DNA of 64,000 nucleotides from Psychromonas sp. CNPT3 (GTDB taxonomy: Bacteria > Pseudomonadota > Gammaproteobacteria > Enterobacterales > Psychromonadaceae), in NCBI RefSeq assembly GCF_000153405.2, contig NC_020802.1, positions 2,561,883 to 2,625,882 on the forward strand, written 5' to 3'. The position numbers and the translations under genes are program-made. Shown piece after piece: positions 28,555-38,940 of the stretch (position 1 is its first letter; each line of letters begins with the position of its first letter). The notes beneath the pieces were generated by a model that searched no databases, was not told the origin of the DNA, and saw only the letters and a list, made by a program, of their open reading frames with translations.

Positions 28555-29913
28555 ATGTTTTATAAATATAAACAGTTTTTTTGTCTCTGTAGTGTTTTTT
28601 TCATTTTTTCATGTCAACCAGAAATAGATTTCTCACCGACTACAAAAAACTTATTAGTTAATAGTGGATTTGAAAACTGGCCCAATAATACACTGGCATA
28701 TTGGTCTACTACTGATAAAGGTCTTACGTTTACTCAAGAACACTCTATTTATAGGAATGGATCTTCTAGCGCCAAAATAAGTATTCTTTCGACCGAGCAA
28801 AGAGACAGTGATTTCCGTCAATCTATCGATGTAAAACGAGGAGAGTCATATAAATTATCCGTTTGGGTTTATCATACCCAAGGATATAGTAAAGCCCGAA
28901 TATTTATCGATGGCTATCAAAACTATAGTAATAATAATTTAATACATCAATGGCAAGAGCTTACGTTTAATTACCATGCAACGGCAACGAAACGCATTAA
29001 TATTGGTTTACGTTTTTATGCTCAAGTCGGTTTTAAAAGTGGCGAAAATGTCTATGTTGATGACTTTACTCTTATCCAAACCAGTCATTCCTATATAAAC
29101 AATACTAGCACTGAAAATACACAGTCTGTTGCATCTGCTGAAGTTCTAGACGCTTATTATAAAGAGGCTAAATACAAAACAAGTTTTAGCTTAAAAACGG
29201 CGTTATATAACATCATTAAAAATCATCAGGTGCGCACCTATAGTGATGTATGGTCATTCATCTCAGCCAATAGTCGTGATATTTATTATGACAAAGATCA
29301 TTCAATATTAGACATGTATTCCGAAAACCCTTCTAGCTCAGATAGCTATTATTTTGATCCCGAAGATAAATGTGGGAAGTCTCAAGTCGAAGCCGAAGGA
29401 AATTGTTACAATCGAGAGCATTCTTTCCCTAAATCTTGGTTTGGAGGAGAAATTTCCCCGATGTATACCGATATTCACCCTCTTTTCGCAACTGATGGCT
29501 ATGTTAATAGCCGGCGATCACGCTTTCCTTATGGCGAAACTAACTACCCTACCTGGACATCTAAAAATGGTAGTAAATTAGGCCAAGCAAACGCATCTAC
29601 AAATTATAATGGTATCGTTTTTGAGCCCATTGATGAGTTTAAAGGCGATTTTGCACGCGCCTACTTTTATATGGCAACACGCTATGAAAATGTGATCAGC
29701 ACTTGGAAAGGTAAAGATACAATCGGAAGTGCCGTCTTAGATGGTAGTAAAAACAGAGTATTTCAGCCTTGGGTTATTACATTACTTAAACGCTGGCACG
29801 CAAACGATCCCGTAAGCTTAAAAGAGCGACAACGTAATAAAGCAGCCTTTGATTATCAAGGTAATCGCAATCCGTATATCGACCACCCTGAATATGTAAC
29901 TGAAATTTGGTAG
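28555..29913 (+). CDS. Secreted endonuclease I (EndA/NucM family) with N-terminal binding module
   Basis: A 452-residue exported nuclease. A hydrophobic leader ends in IFSC at Cys20, a slightly off-consensus lipobox, so it may be a lipoprotein. Residues ~30-176 form a jelly-roll-like module (NLLVNSGFENW ... VYVDDFTLIQ) typical of CenC-type carbohydrate-binding domains. Residues ~200-450 are the endonuclease I domain, with the catalytic block NREHSFPKSW at 286-295 (probable general base His289), then DIHPLFATDGYVNSRRS and PYGE. Such enzymes cut DNA nonspecifically in the periplasm or outside. Its place just after the nucleoside genes suggests DNA scavenging. GGGA precedes the ATG. Confidence 0.87.
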   Translation: MFYKYKQFFCLCSVFFIFSCQPEIDFSPTTKNLLVNSGFENWPNNTLAYWSTTDKGLTFTQEHSIYRNGSSSAKISILSTEQRDSDFRQSIDVKRGESYKLSVWVYHTQGYSKARIFIDGYQNYSNNNLIHQWQELTFNYHATATKRINIGLRFYAQVGFKSGENVYVDDFTLIQTSHSYINNTSTENTQSVASAEVLDAYYKEAKYKTSFSLKTALYNIIKNHQVRTYSDVWSFISANSRDIYYDKDHSILDMYSENPSSSDSYYFDPEDKCGKSQVEAEGNCYNREHSFPKSWFGGEISPMYTDIHPLFATDGYVNSRRSRFPYGETNYPTWTSKNGSKLGQANASTNYNGIVFEPIDEFKGDFARAYFYMATRYENVISTWKGKDTIGSAVLDGSKNRVFQPWVITLLKRWHANDPVSLKERQRNKAAFDYQGNRNPYIDHPEYVTEIW

Positions 29914-30022
29914 GATTAAACTATTATAAAGGCTTCTTTAAAAGAGGCCTTAATAGAGTATATTAAATACACCTCAGTGCAGAAAAGCGCTACAATCATT
30001 CTTTTCTTAGTAAAATCAACTT

Positions 30023-32254
30023 ATGCCTAAACCCATTATTTGTCAGGTCGCATTACCTATTCCTTTGCGCAGATCATTTGATTATCAGTTGCCAGCACAC
30101 CTCGCCCCAGAGCAATTAACAAGCCTGGTCGGTCGACGAGTATGCGTCCCTTTTGGTGGGAAAAAACAAATGATTGGGGTTATATGTAGCACCACCCAAG
30201 ATAGCGATTTTGATTTAAAAAAAATAAAATCAGTCATCACATTGATCGATACGCAGCCCTTATTAAGCACCCCTCTTTGGGATTTATTACAGTGGGCCTC
30301 TGTGTATTATCAACACCCTTTTGGCGATGTATTACAACAAGCCTTACCTAGCGCATTACGTAAAGGCAAAGAAGCCACGTTTAAAGCACAAGAATATTGG
30401 GAAATAACATCGACAGATGCAGATATTATCGAGACGAAACGCGCCAAAAAGCAGTATCAAGCATTGCTTTTATTACAGAAAAAATCACAGAGCGCAGCAC
30501 AATTAAAAGTCCAAGGGATCAGTCGTAGCACCCTTAATGCGCTACAGCTAAAAAATCTTATTACGCGGATTGAAAAACAACCTGAATTTGACTTAAATTG
30601 GTCTAAAAATCTACAAGAAAGTGAAGATAAACCTAATTTAACAGCAGAGCAAGCGATTGCTATCACCGCGGTTAATCAACAAAACACGCAGTTTAATTGC
30701 TTTTTGTTGGAGGGGATCACCGGCAGTGGTAAGACAGAGGTCTATCTTAATATTTTAACGCCCATTCTAAAAATGGGAAAACAAGTGCTGATCATTGTGC
30801 CTGAAATTGGTTTAACGCCACAAATAGTACAACGTTTTCAAGCGCGTTTTAACTTGCCTATCTATTTAAAACACTCAGCGTTAAATGCGCGCCAGCAGCT
30901 CGATACTTGGTGCCATGCAAAACAAGGCAGTGCAGCCATTATCATCGGCACACGTAGCGCTATTTTTAGTGACATCAAAAACTTAGGGTTGATTATTTTA
31001 GATGAAGAGCATGATGCCTCTTTTAAACAACAAGAGGGATTTCGTTACCATGCACGCGATTTTGCTATCAAACGTGCGCACATGCAAAATATCCCTATTG
31101 TATTAGGCTCAGCAACGCCCGCATTAGAAACACTGCACAATGCATTACAAGGAAAGTTTCATCACTTACATTTAACGCAACGAGCTGGATCTGCGAAGCC
31201 CCCCGTAAGTAGCCTTATTAATCTAGCGGGCCTACCTTTACAATCAGGTCTTTCTCCGCAGCTGATTGAATTAATGGGCCAGCATTTACAAAAAGATAAT
31301 CAAGTGATCCTTTTTCTTAATCGACGCGGATTCTCTCCTGTTTTAATGTGCCATGAATGTGGCTGGCTAGTAAAATGTACGCGTTGTGATGCCTTTTATA
31401 CTTACCATAAAAAAGCGAATTATTTGCATTGTCATCACTGCGCATCGACATTACCTATCCCCAAGCAATGCCATGATTGTGGATCAACACAGCTCATCGC
31501 AAATGGGGTAGGAACAGAGCAATTAGAGCAGACATTACAAACACTTTTCCCAAGTTACCCTGTTATCCGTATTGATAGGGATAACACGCGTAAAAAAGAA
31601 AGTTTTGACCAATACCTCACCGATATTCACCAAGGTAAATATAAGATTTTACTGGGCACCCAAATGCTCGCTAAAGGGCATCATTTCCCTAATGTCACCT
31701 TAGTGGCTTTAATTGATGTTGATGGCGCCCTTTTTTGTAATGATTTTCGTGCCAGTGAACGTTTAGCTCAACTTTTCACACAGGTTTCAGGAAGGGCTGG
31801 GCGCGCCGAGAAGAAAGGTCAAGTGGTATTACAAACGCATCATCCCGAGCATGCTTTATTACAAGAGCTTATTAATAGTGGTTATACTCAGTTCTCACGA
31901 AATGCATTGTGTGAGCGAAAACTAGCGCAGTTACCTCCTTACCAATATCAAGCACTCTTACGCGCGGAATGTGAAAATGCCACGCTCGCTGAAAACTTTT
32001 TAAATCTTTGCAGACAAATTTTAATGCAAGTTTGTAACGAGCATAATATTACTGACAAAATGTTACTGTTGGGCCCTATTCCTGCCTCAATGGAGCGCCG
32101 TGCGGGACGCTATCGTTTTCAATTGTTAGTGCAATCAGCTTATCGCGCATTGATAACTCAAACATTACAGCGCGCAATAGAGGCGTTTACTAAACTGCCT
32201 GAAAGTAGGAAAGTAAGATGGTCTATCGACGTAGATCCGATTGATTTTATGTAA
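30023..32254 (+). CDS. priA: Primosomal replication-restart helicase PriA
   Basis: 3'-to-5' superfamily 2 helicase that recognises stalled forks and reloads DnaB. The 743-residue protein has the N-terminal fork-binding region, Walker A GITGSGKTEVY, the Walker B-type ILDEEHDASFKQQ, the GSATPALET motif and an eight-cysteine zinc region (CHECG ... CTRCD ... CHHCA ... CHDCG). Motifs V-VI follow (LGTQMLAKGHHFP, QVSGRAGRAE). It is monocistronic. In many relatives rpmE lies next to priA; here they are 13 kb apart. Confidence 0.97.
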   Translation: MPKPIICQVALPIPLRRSFDYQLPAHLAPEQLTSLVGRRVCVPFGGKKQMIGVICSTTQDSDFDLKKIKSVITLIDTQPLLSTPLWDLLQWASVYYQHPFGDVLQQALPSALRKGKEATFKAQEYWEITSTDADIIETKRAKKQYQALLLLQKKSQSAAQLKVQGISRSTLNALQLKNLITRIEKQPEFDLNWSKNLQESEDKPNLTAEQAIAITAVNQQNTQFNCFLLEGITGSGKTEVYLNILTPILKMGKQVLIIVPEIGLTPQIVQRFQARFNLPIYLKHSALNARQQLDTWCHAKQGSAAIIIGTRSAIFSDIKNLGLIILDEEHDASFKQQEGFRYHARDFAIKRAHMQNIPIVLGSATPALETLHNALQGKFHHLHLTQRAGSAKPPVSSLINLAGLPLQSGLSPQLIELMGQHLQKDNQVILFLNRRGFSPVLMCHECGWLVKCTRCDAFYTYHKKANYLHCHHCASTLPIPKQCHDCGSTQLIANGVGTEQLEQTLQTLFPSYPVIRIDRDNTRKKESFDQYLTDIHQGKYKILLGTQMLAKGHHFPNVTLVALIDVDGALFCNDFRASERLAQLFTQVSGRAGRAEKKGQVVLQTHHPEHALLQELINSGYTQFSRNALCERKLAQLPPYQYQALLRAECENATLAENFLNLCRQILMQVCNEHNITDKMLLLGPIPASMERRAGRYRFQLLVQSAYRALITQTLQRAIEAFTKLPESRKVRWSIDVDPIDFM

Positions 32255-32266
32255 TAGCATTGCGGA

Positions 32267-32302
32267 TGTTATGCGCCGAAAATATTTTTCAGGCGCATAA
32301 CA
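32267..32302. terminator. Hairpin between convergent priA and diguanylate cyclase genes
   Basis: TGTTATGCGCC (32267-32277) and GGCGCATAACA (32292-32302) are perfect 11-bp arms over a 14-nt loop. There is no T run directly after either arm, so it may block read-through or protect 3' ends rather than be a classical terminator. Confidence 0.55.
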
Positions 32303-32357
32303 ACAATGTAAATTGTGCAGATGTTGCGAAAACTGGCCAAAAAAGACTAAAAAACCT

Positions 32358-33896
32358 TTATTTGAAACAATTACGTCCTGAGTCCTTTGCAAGATATAAG
32401 GCTTTATCGGCTCTTTTTACAAGATCATCCACACTCAGATCATGCTTCACAGCTAAACTGCAACAACCGATACTAATGGTTAAGATATCACTAACAGATG
32501 AGTGTTGATGCTCTATTTCCAGATCACGAATAGCTTGTAAGCAAAGGCCTGCCATCGCACTTGCATCACTCGAATTTGGCATGATCATCGCAAATTCTTC
32601 GCCACCAAAACGCACAACTAAGTCGCCTGTACGCCTCGCAACTTTTTTTAACTTTTGAGCCACTTGCCTTAAAGCATCATCGCCAGCTTGATGTCCATAA
32701 TTATCATTGTAAGCTTTAAAAAAGTCGATATCGATAATTAACAAAGAAATAAAGCCTGCACCGCGCATCGCGCGATCCCATTCATCTTGTAAATATATAT
32801 CCATTTTCCGGCGGTTAAAAATACTGGTTAAAGGATCTATTAAAGATAATTTAGCTAATTTTTTATTGGCTTCATTAAGGTATTTTGTTTTTTCTTCTAT
32901 GATTAAGTTAATAGCTGATGCTTGTTTTGAGCAAAAATACAGGTACCAAGAAATAGAAAGTGTCACTGTTAAACTAAAAAATAATAATAACAAGCTCAGA
33001 TAACTTTTCCTCTTATCTAGATAACCTTGTGTTGCAACCGCTGTTAGCTCCCATATTCGCCCAGAAACTTCATCTAATACTGCGCGATACGTTAGATCAC
33101 TACGTGAATCGCTATCGTCTCTAGAAAAATGTTCATGTAATAGCTCAGGACTATCACTATTAGTGATATCCATAAGCTGCATATCAATGCCAAGCGGATC
33201 CCCGCCTAACGCAGAAGCATTAAATATGTCCGCACTTTTAAAGACCGCACTAATAAACCCTAAAAGGTTCTCTTCTCGCTGTTGCTCATTAAAAGATGCT
33301 TTTTTATACACCGGAATATCGGTAATAAAAGACACTTTATGATCCGGTTCAAAAAGTAGCACTAATGGTCCAGTAGCATGTGCAATTCCGCTTTTTTTTG
33401 CAAGTATTAAGTTTTTAAAACGCGTCTCTTTTGTGCCGATATCTAGCCCAAAAATTTTCTGATGTTCAGCTTTAGGCACAATATATTGCAAGGGAAAATA
33501 TTGTGCTCTCACGGAGGCAACGATCAGCTCTGTTAAGCTTTTCTTTTCCTTTATTATCATGTTATTTTGTTGCTCAAATTCGCCACGCTGATCTTGAGTA
33601 ATTCGCGGTTCCCATGATAAAGAGAAAATAGTTTGATGCCTTTGTAACAGTAATTTAGCTTCATACTCAAATTCTGCAAAGCTGGGTATTTTTCCATTTC
33701 TAAATAAAATAAGTAAACAATGACTCAATTCTAAGTTTAAACTCAATTCTCGTTGCAGAGAAAGTACCCTTTGCTTAACATCACTTTCAAATTCTAGACG
33801 CACCGATTTTTTTTCAAAATTATGTAAAAGCCAAGCGCTCGAGAAAGACAAGCACAAGCCTAAAATAAAAACACTAAAAATACCTTTTTTATACAT
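32358..33896 (-). CDS. CHASE-domain diguanylate cyclase
   Basis: Membrane sensor expected to make cyclic di-GMP. The 512-residue protein has an N-terminal membrane segment (~5-25) and a periplasmic region (~30-300) resembling CHASE domains (FSLSWEPRITQDQR...GEF, YFPLQYIVP). A second membrane segment follows (~308-330), then a short coiled coil and a GGDEF domain (~350-510). The active-site motif is intact as FGGEEF, with an RTGD inhibitory I-site five residues before it. GLDIGT and DIDFFKAYND also fit. It is convergent with priA. The input ligand is unknown. Confidence 0.9.
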   Translation of the reverse strand: MYKKGIFSVFILGLCLSFSSAWLLHNFEKKSVRLEFESDVKQRVLSLQRELSLNLELSHCLLILFRNGKIPSFAEFEYEAKLLLQRHQTIFSLSWEPRITQDQRGEFEQQNNMIIKEKKSLTELIVASVRAQYFPLQYIVPKAEHQKIFGLDIGTKETRFKNLILAKKSGIAHATGPLVLLFEPDHKVSFITDIPVYKKASFNEQQREENLLGFISAVFKSADIFNASALGGDPLGIDMQLMDITNSDSPELLHEHFSRDDSDSRSDLTYRAVLDEVSGRIWELTAVATQGYLDKRKSYLSLLLLFFSLTVTLSISWYLYFCSKQASAINLIIEEKTKYLNEANKKLAKLSLIDPLTSIFNRRKMDIYLQDEWDRAMRGAGFISLLIIDIDFFKAYNDNYGHQAGDDALRQVAQKLKKVARRTGDLVVRFGGEEFAMIMPNSSDASAMAGLCLQAIRDLEIEHQHSSVSDILTISIGCCSLAVKHDLSVDDLVKRADKALYLAKDSGRNCFK

Positions 33897-34255
33897 ATAT
33901 AATTTAAAACCTTAATCGAAATAAATAACTTACAGAGAATTACACTTACATTATACAAACGTTATTTTAAAAACGTGTGAATGTTTCGCATTATTTTACT
34001 CGGATAGGATCAATATATTAAAAATATATGTCTCTCAGTGTAGAGCAGATCGCGTAGTGCATAAATATAATATTATTTACTTATCCAAACGTTCATCGTC
34101 TAATACGCTAGATTAATAGGGACGTCATACTAAAAGAACTAAAAAAGGAAAAGTTACACATCAATTAGAGAGTCCCATGAGAAATTAAACAGCAGACACA
34201 GGTACTGATAAAAGGTTATAAAAGAGGGTTTTTATGACCAAAACGTTGGGAACGT
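33897..34255. other. Intergenic region upstream of the diguanylate cyclase gene
   Basis: About 360 bp, AT-rich. It should carry the cyclase promoter on the minus strand and the 3' end of the upstream unknown gene. I see no hairpin, repeat or gene. Confidence 0.4.
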
Positions 34256-34915
34256 CTATTTGCTTACCTCTTTATCTTTAATGTTGTCTTCTTTACTTAT
34301 TATATTTTTATCTCCAACAGGCATTTCTGCACGCTTATTATCCAAAAATATTTGTAATAATTGTTGCACTAATACATAGGTTTTTTCTATGTTCTTTCCG
34401 GTATCGCCTTCAAGCGCATTTAAGTTTGTTAATATCTCTTTTGCTTCTAAAAATCCTTGATCAATAGCACCACTAATTATGTCAATGTAACTCGTTAATG
34501 ATTGCTCTTCATCCATTTCAGGATGACGTTGCTGATACACGCCATAATATTGCGTACTAAACATAACAATACGCTCAGCAGTTGCCTGCGGGCTTACATC
34601 AATACCCTCTTCGTAATTGTCTTCAACTGTTTTCTCAATATCTATTTCTTGTAGTGCTTTATTAATACCTTGTAATATTGTTTTTAATAATAAAGATTCA
34701 GGCTGGTTTTTGATCGTGGTATTAAATTTTAAGGCAGAATCTAATATAGCAGCATTAAGACGTTTTTTGTTTTGTACATGTACGGGCTCTGTCACTTCAT
34801 CTGCATTTTTCTTATTTGTTAATGAGTTAGGAGCGTTTTTAAGATCTGAAGGCACCGTTATATTGTTTTTTTTCAGAGGCGCCGAAGCGAAATCAGGTTT
34901 AATTGCCATAGACAT
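34256..34915 (-). CDS. Unknown cytoplasmic protein (possibly DUF5610-like)
   Basis: A 219-residue protein with no signal peptide or membrane segment. Residues 1-55 are low-complexity and probably disordered. Residues ~60-185 look like an all-helical domain, with SPQATAERIVMFSTQYYGVY in the middle, which I associate from memory with the DUF5610 family. The tail is lysine/glutamate-rich. AGGAGA precedes the ATG. Function is unknown and neighbours give no clue. It is divergent from the amino-acid symporter gene. Confidence 0.65.
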   Translation of the reverse strand: MSMAIKPDFASAPLKKNNITVPSDLKNAPNSLTNKKNADEVTEPVHVQNKKRLNAAILDSALKFNTTIKNQPESLLLKTILQGINKALQEIDIEKTVEDNYEEGIDVSPQATAERIVMFSTQYYGVYQQRHPEMDEEQSLTSYIDIISGAIDQGFLEAKEILTNLNALEGDTGKNIEKTYVLVQQLLQIFLDNKRAEMPVGDKNIISKEDNIKDKEVSK

Positions 34916-35285
34916 GATATTCTCCTGCTAAATAAGCTTATTTATCTTTGTTTTGTAAAGTATAGTTCAGATAAACACCTGCATCTGCATAAAAAAAGAC
35001 CAGACACACTTTAAATGTACCCGAAAATATTAAAATTACATCAGCGGGACGTGCTAACCCAAGAATTTGTTAAACAATTGCGCTACATATTTGCTATATT
35101 GCCTCTCGATTTTTAAAAAACGAGTGATTAAAAGGACTTATTAATCCACTTATCAACATAATTGCAGTATTAAAGTCAAAGAGTATCGTCAATAAGATTA
35201 ATTCTAATCGCTATCCACATAACGACTAGAATTACTTTTCTTTTACGCTTCGATTTACTGTATTGAATCAAAATAAGGAAAATAT
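34916..35285. other. Divergent promoter region
   Basis: About 370 bp between the unknown gene on the minus strand and the symporter gene on the plus strand. AAGGA lies six bases before the symporter ATG. I see no strong promoter or operator match. Confidence 0.4.
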
Positions 35286-36695
35286 ATGTTAGAAATTTTT
35301 AATATGATCAATGGTATTTTATGGGGCAAATTACTTGTCTATTTATTGATAGGAACCGGTGTTTACTTCACAATTCGTCTTGGCTTTATTCAATTTCGCC
35401 ACTTCCTACATACTTTCACAGTGATGCGTAATAGCCGAAAATCTGATAAAGAAGGCATTTCATCTTTCCAAGCGCTTTCAACCAGTCTGGCTGCGCGCGT
35501 TGGCACAGGTAACTTAGCGGGCGTCGCTATTGCGATCACTGTAGGTGGCCCTGGTGCTATTTTCTGGATGTGGGTTATTGCTATCATTGGTATGGCAACA
35601 AGCTTTGCAGAAAGCACGCTTGCACAAGCCTACAAAGTACATGACGATGATGGTAATTTCCGTGGTGGTCCAGCTTATTATATGGAACGAGGCCTAAATG
35701 CGCGTTGGATGGGTAGCTTATTCGCTATCTTATTAATTATTGCTTTTGGCTTGGTATTTAACGCCGTACAAGCAAACTCAATTACAGCAGCCTTGCATGA
35801 ATCGTTTGGTCTCGACAAAACAAATGTTGGTATTGCTCTTTTTGTTATCTCTGGATTAGTTATCTTTACCGGCATTCGAGGTATTGCAAAAATATCTGAA
35901 AAAATAGTGCCTATCATGGCACTCGGCTACTTAATCATTGCACTTTGTGTTGTCTTAATGAACATTGGGCAGATCCCAGCCATCTTAAGCTTAATTTTTG
36001 ATTCAGCTTTCGGTTGGAGAGAAGCAACTGGTGGTGCATTTGGCGCAATGATCATGACAGGTGTACAACGTGGTTTGTTCTCCAATGAAGCGGGTATGGG
36101 TAGTGCTGCAAATGCAGCTGCAACTGCATCACCTTATCCTCCTCACCCTGCATCACAAGGTTATGTACAAATGCTAGGTGTATTCATTGACACTATCATT
36201 ATCTGTACTGCTACCGCCTCTATTATTTTGCTATCCGGTGGTGTCGAATCGTTTACTAATATGGGTGGTGTTGAAATAACACAACGTGCATTAGCTTTTC
36301 AAGTGGGTGATTGGGGTGGTCAATTTGTCGCTATCGCTTTGATGTTCTTTGCATTCACTTCTATTATTGCAAATTACTCTTATGCTGAAACAAACTTAAT
36401 GTTCTTACAACACAAGCATTCACGCGGTGTTAACTCGCTACGTATTGCCGTGTTAGGTATGATCATGTTTGGTGCGACGCAGAGTAATGAAGTGATTTGG
36501 GCATTAGCGGATGTATCAATGGGATTAATGGCTATCGTCAACTTGATCGCAATATTATTGCTTTCTAATGAAGTCGTTAAACTCGCTAAAGATTATAATC
36601 AGCAATTAAATGAAGGTAAATTACCAACATTTGATAGAACTAAGATCCCTGAGCTTGATAAGAAAATTGAACCGGGTATCTGGGAAAAACAATAA
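35286..36695 (+). CDS. Sodium:alanine (AGCS family) symporter
   Basis: Inner-membrane importer of alanine or glycine driven by Na+ (or H+). The 469-residue protein has about ten hydrophobic segments and the family hallmarks TSLAARVGTGNLAGVA, GGPGAIFWMW, FRGGPAYYMERGL and the RGLFSNEAGMGSAANAAA block. Substrate specificity cannot be told by eye. A strong terminator follows immediately. Na+ coupling would suit a marine organism. Confidence 0.94.
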   Translation: MLEIFNMINGILWGKLLVYLLIGTGVYFTIRLGFIQFRHFLHTFTVMRNSRKSDKEGISSFQALSTSLAARVGTGNLAGVAIAITVGGPGAIFWMWVIAIIGMATSFAESTLAQAYKVHDDDGNFRGGPAYYMERGLNARWMGSLFAILLIIAFGLVFNAVQANSITAALHESFGLDKTNVGIALFVISGLVIFTGIRGIAKISEKIVPIMALGYLIIALCVVLMNIGQIPAILSLIFDSAFGWREATGGAFGAMIMTGVQRGLFSNEAGMGSAANAAATASPYPPHPASQGYVQMLGVFIDTIIICTATASIILLSGGVESFTNMGGVEITQRALAFQVGDWGGQFVAIALMFFAFTSIIANYSYAETNLMFLQHKHSRGVNSLRIAVLGMIMFGATQSNEVIWALADVSMGLMAIVNLIAILLLSNEVVKLAKDYNQQLNEGKLPTFDRTKIPELDKKIEPGIWEKQ

Positions 36696-36721
36696 TTTTA
36701 TTTAACGCCTAATAAAATTAA

Positions 36722-36758
36722 TAAAAATGCCGATCACAACAGTGATCGGCATTTTTTT
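36722..36758 (+). terminator. Terminator after the alanine symporter gene
   Basis: ATGCCGATCAC (36727-36737) pairs perfectly with GTGATCGGCAT (36742-36752) around AACA, followed by six T. Confidence 0.93.
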
Positions 36759-36945
36759 ATGCCTGTTTTTATAGGTTCATGTTTTCAATACCGAACTCAA
36801 ATATAATTGCTCAATAAAAAGGGGAATAATACGAGACTAAAAACCTAAAGGCTCCGCTTTATTTTCATGCGGATCACTCAACAACATGTTAATTACATTC
36901 ACACCCTTCAGGGTGAATGTCTACGTTTACCTGCCCAAAAGACAT
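36759..36945. other. Intergenic region with a bulged inverted repeat
   Basis: Between the convergent symporter and trmB genes. It holds CATTCACACCC (36896-36906) facing GGGTGAATG (36911-36919), a hairpin with a 2-nt bulge. No gene is seen. Confidence 0.45.
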
Positions 36946-36976
36946 AAAAAAACCCAAGATTTTTACACCTTAGGCT
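36945..36976 (-). terminator. Terminator after trmB
   Basis: On the minus strand GCCTAAG (36975-36969) pairs, allowing wobble, with CTTGGGT (36958-36952), then a run of six further T. It lies about 35 bp past the trmB stop. Confidence 0.75.
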
Positions 36977-37010
36977 TTATTTTAAACGGACTTAAAAAGT
37001 AACGCGTTTT

Positions 37011-37742
37011 TTAGCTAATACGTTTAAATAAAAGATCCCAAACACCATGACCTAAACGATGACCACGACTTTCAAACTTTGTAAGAGGGCGCCACTCTGG
37101 TCGCTCAATATAGCTATCTTGACTACAATTTTCAAAACCAACACTCGATGACATAACCTCGAGCATATGCTCTGCATACTGCTCCCAGTCAGTCGCCATG
37201 TGGATTTTTCCACCGAAAATCAATTTAGGGCACATATCTTCAATAAAACTCGTTTGTACAAGTCTGCGCTTGTTATGGCGCGCTTTATGCCAAGGATCTG
37301 GAAAATAAAGCTGAAAAGTCGCTAAACTGTTATCCGGGATCATAAATTCAAGCACTTCAACTGCATCATAATTCATCACGCGTAAGTTAGTTAACCCCGC
37401 ATCAGCAGCATCAGCAAGGCACGCCCCAACACCTGGACCATGCACTTCAATACCAAGAAAATCTTTGTCTGGTGCGTTAAGCGCCATCTCAACTAAAGAT
37501 TTCCCCATACCAAAGCCGATTTCTAATACGACATCAGCGTCACGCCCAAAAATCGCGTTAAAATCTAAAAGTTCCTTCTTAAAATCAAGTCCCATTGTTG
37601 CCCATAACGTATCCGTTGCCGTTTGCTGACGATGCGTCATACGTCCTTCACGTTTTACAAAAGAACGGATCTTACGCATATGCTTTTGTTCTTCAACTGG
37701 TGCGTCATTGGTGCTATCTACATTATTTTGTTGATCTGTCAT
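37011..37742 (-). CDS. trmB: tRNA (guanine-46-N7)-methyltransferase
   Basis: Methylates G46 in the variable loop of many tRNAs. The 243-residue protein has SAM motif [17 protein letters not shown] and the family-specific block [18 protein letters not shown] conserved [12 protein letters not shown] tail closes it. It is divergent from mutY across about 130 bp. The trmB-mutY-yggX neighbourhood is also found in E. coli. Confidence 0.96.
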   Translation of the reverse strand: MTDQQNNVDSTNDAPVEEQKHMRKIRSFVKREGRMTHRQQTATDTLWATMGLDFKKELLDFNAIFGRDADVVLEIGFGMGKSLVEMALNAPDKDFLGIEVHGPGVGACLADAADAGLTNLRVMNYDAVEVLEFMIPDNSLATFQLYFPDPWHKARHNKRRLVQTSFIEDMCPKLIFGGKIHMATDWEQYAEHMLEVMSSSVGFENCSQDSYIERPEWRPLTKFESRGHRLGHGVWDLLFKRIS

Positions 37743-37869
37743 TTTTACCCTACTCAGTATTCTGGCTATATTAAAGGCATTATATCGTTAACACTTAATT
37801 TTTGTAATTCTAATTTTTTATGTTCTTCTGTTATGCTCTCACACCTGAATTTGCAATAACGAGTAGCGC

Positions 37870-38940
37870 GTGCAAGAAAACACTTTTAATCAACGTATCC
37901 TTGACTGGCATACGCTATATGGACGAAAAAGCCTACCTTGGCAAATAGATAAAAGTCTATATAAAACATGGATCAGTGAGATCATGTTACAACAAACACA
38001 AGTGATCACCGTGATCCCTTACTTTAAAAAGTTTATGCGCGCCTTTCCAAATATCACTTATTTAGCCAATGCGCCTCTCGATGAGGTTTTACATCATTGG
38101 ACAGGCCTTGGCTATTACGCACGCGCACGTAACTTACATAAAACCGCTATCGATATTCGAGATAATTACCAAGGCGCTTTCCCGACTGAATTTGACAATG
38201 TGATTGCCTTATCCGGCATAGGGCGATCTACCGCCGGCGCGATACTGTCTCTCACCTTAGGTCAAAATCATGCCATCTTAGACGGTAACGTCAAACGCGT
38301 TCTCACTCGCCATCAAAGCATCGAAGGCTGGACGGGTGAAAAGAAAGTTGAAAATCGTTTATGGACGTTAGCTGAAAAACTACTGCCACGACAAAAAGCA
38401 GATGTATTTAACCAAGCCATGATGGACATGGGGGCTATGGTTTGCACACGCAGTAAACCAAAATGCAACGAATGCCCGGTTTCGGTTGATTGCACCGGCT
38501 TACATTCTGGCGCGCCAACCGATTTTCCAACGCCTAAAGCTAAAAAGAAAATACCCGTAAGACAGGCAGTGATGTTAATTGTTTGCACTGCTGATGCGAC
38601 AAAAATACAACTAATACAACGCCCTGCCTCTGGTATTTGGGGAGGGTTATGGTGTTTTCCTGAATTTGAAAGTATTGAACTCTGCTTGGACTTTTTAAAA
38701 GAAAAAGGCATAAAACAGTTTGATAAAAATGAACTCAATATGTTTCGTCATACTTTTAGCCACTTTCATTTTGATATTACGCCGCTATTGATCCGCGTAA
38801 CCTCATGTACAAGTCTACAATCAATGGAAGATCCCGACGGACTTTGGTATAACTTAAACCAACCTCAAAAAATTGGATTGGCATCCGCCACAAAAAAAAT
38901 ATTAGCAACCGTTAATAATACGCTTGAAAAGGATAAATAA
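37870..38940 (+). CDS. mutY: Adenine DNA glycosylase MutY
   Basis: Removes adenine mispaired with 8-oxoguanine. The 356-residue protein starts with GTG. It has the helix-hairpin-helix [12 protein letters not shown], the catalytic Asp in [10 protein letters not shown] and the four iron-sulphur cysteines in [17 protein letters not shown]. The C-terminal Nudix-like domain that reads 8-oxoG is present ([12 protein letters not shown]). The ribosome site is weak (ACGAG). Its stop overlaps the yggX ATG by one base, indicating translational coupling. Confidence 0.96.
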   Translation: MQENTFNQRILDWHTLYGRKSLPWQIDKSLYKTWISEIMLQQTQVITVIPYFKKFMRAFPNITYLANAPLDEVLHHWTGLGYYARARNLHKTAIDIRDNYQGAFPTEFDNVIALSGIGRSTAGAILSLTLGQNHAILDGNVKRVLTRHQSIEGWTGEKKVENRLWTLAEKLLPRQKADVFNQAMMDMGAMVCTRSKPKCNECPVSVDCTGLHSGAPTDFPTPKAKKKIPVRQAVMLIVCTADATKIQLIQRPASGIWGGLWCFPEFESIELCLDFLKEKGIKQFDKNELNMFRHTFSHFHFDITPLLIRVTSCTSLQSMEDPDGLWYNLNQPQKIGLASATKKILATVNNTLEKDK

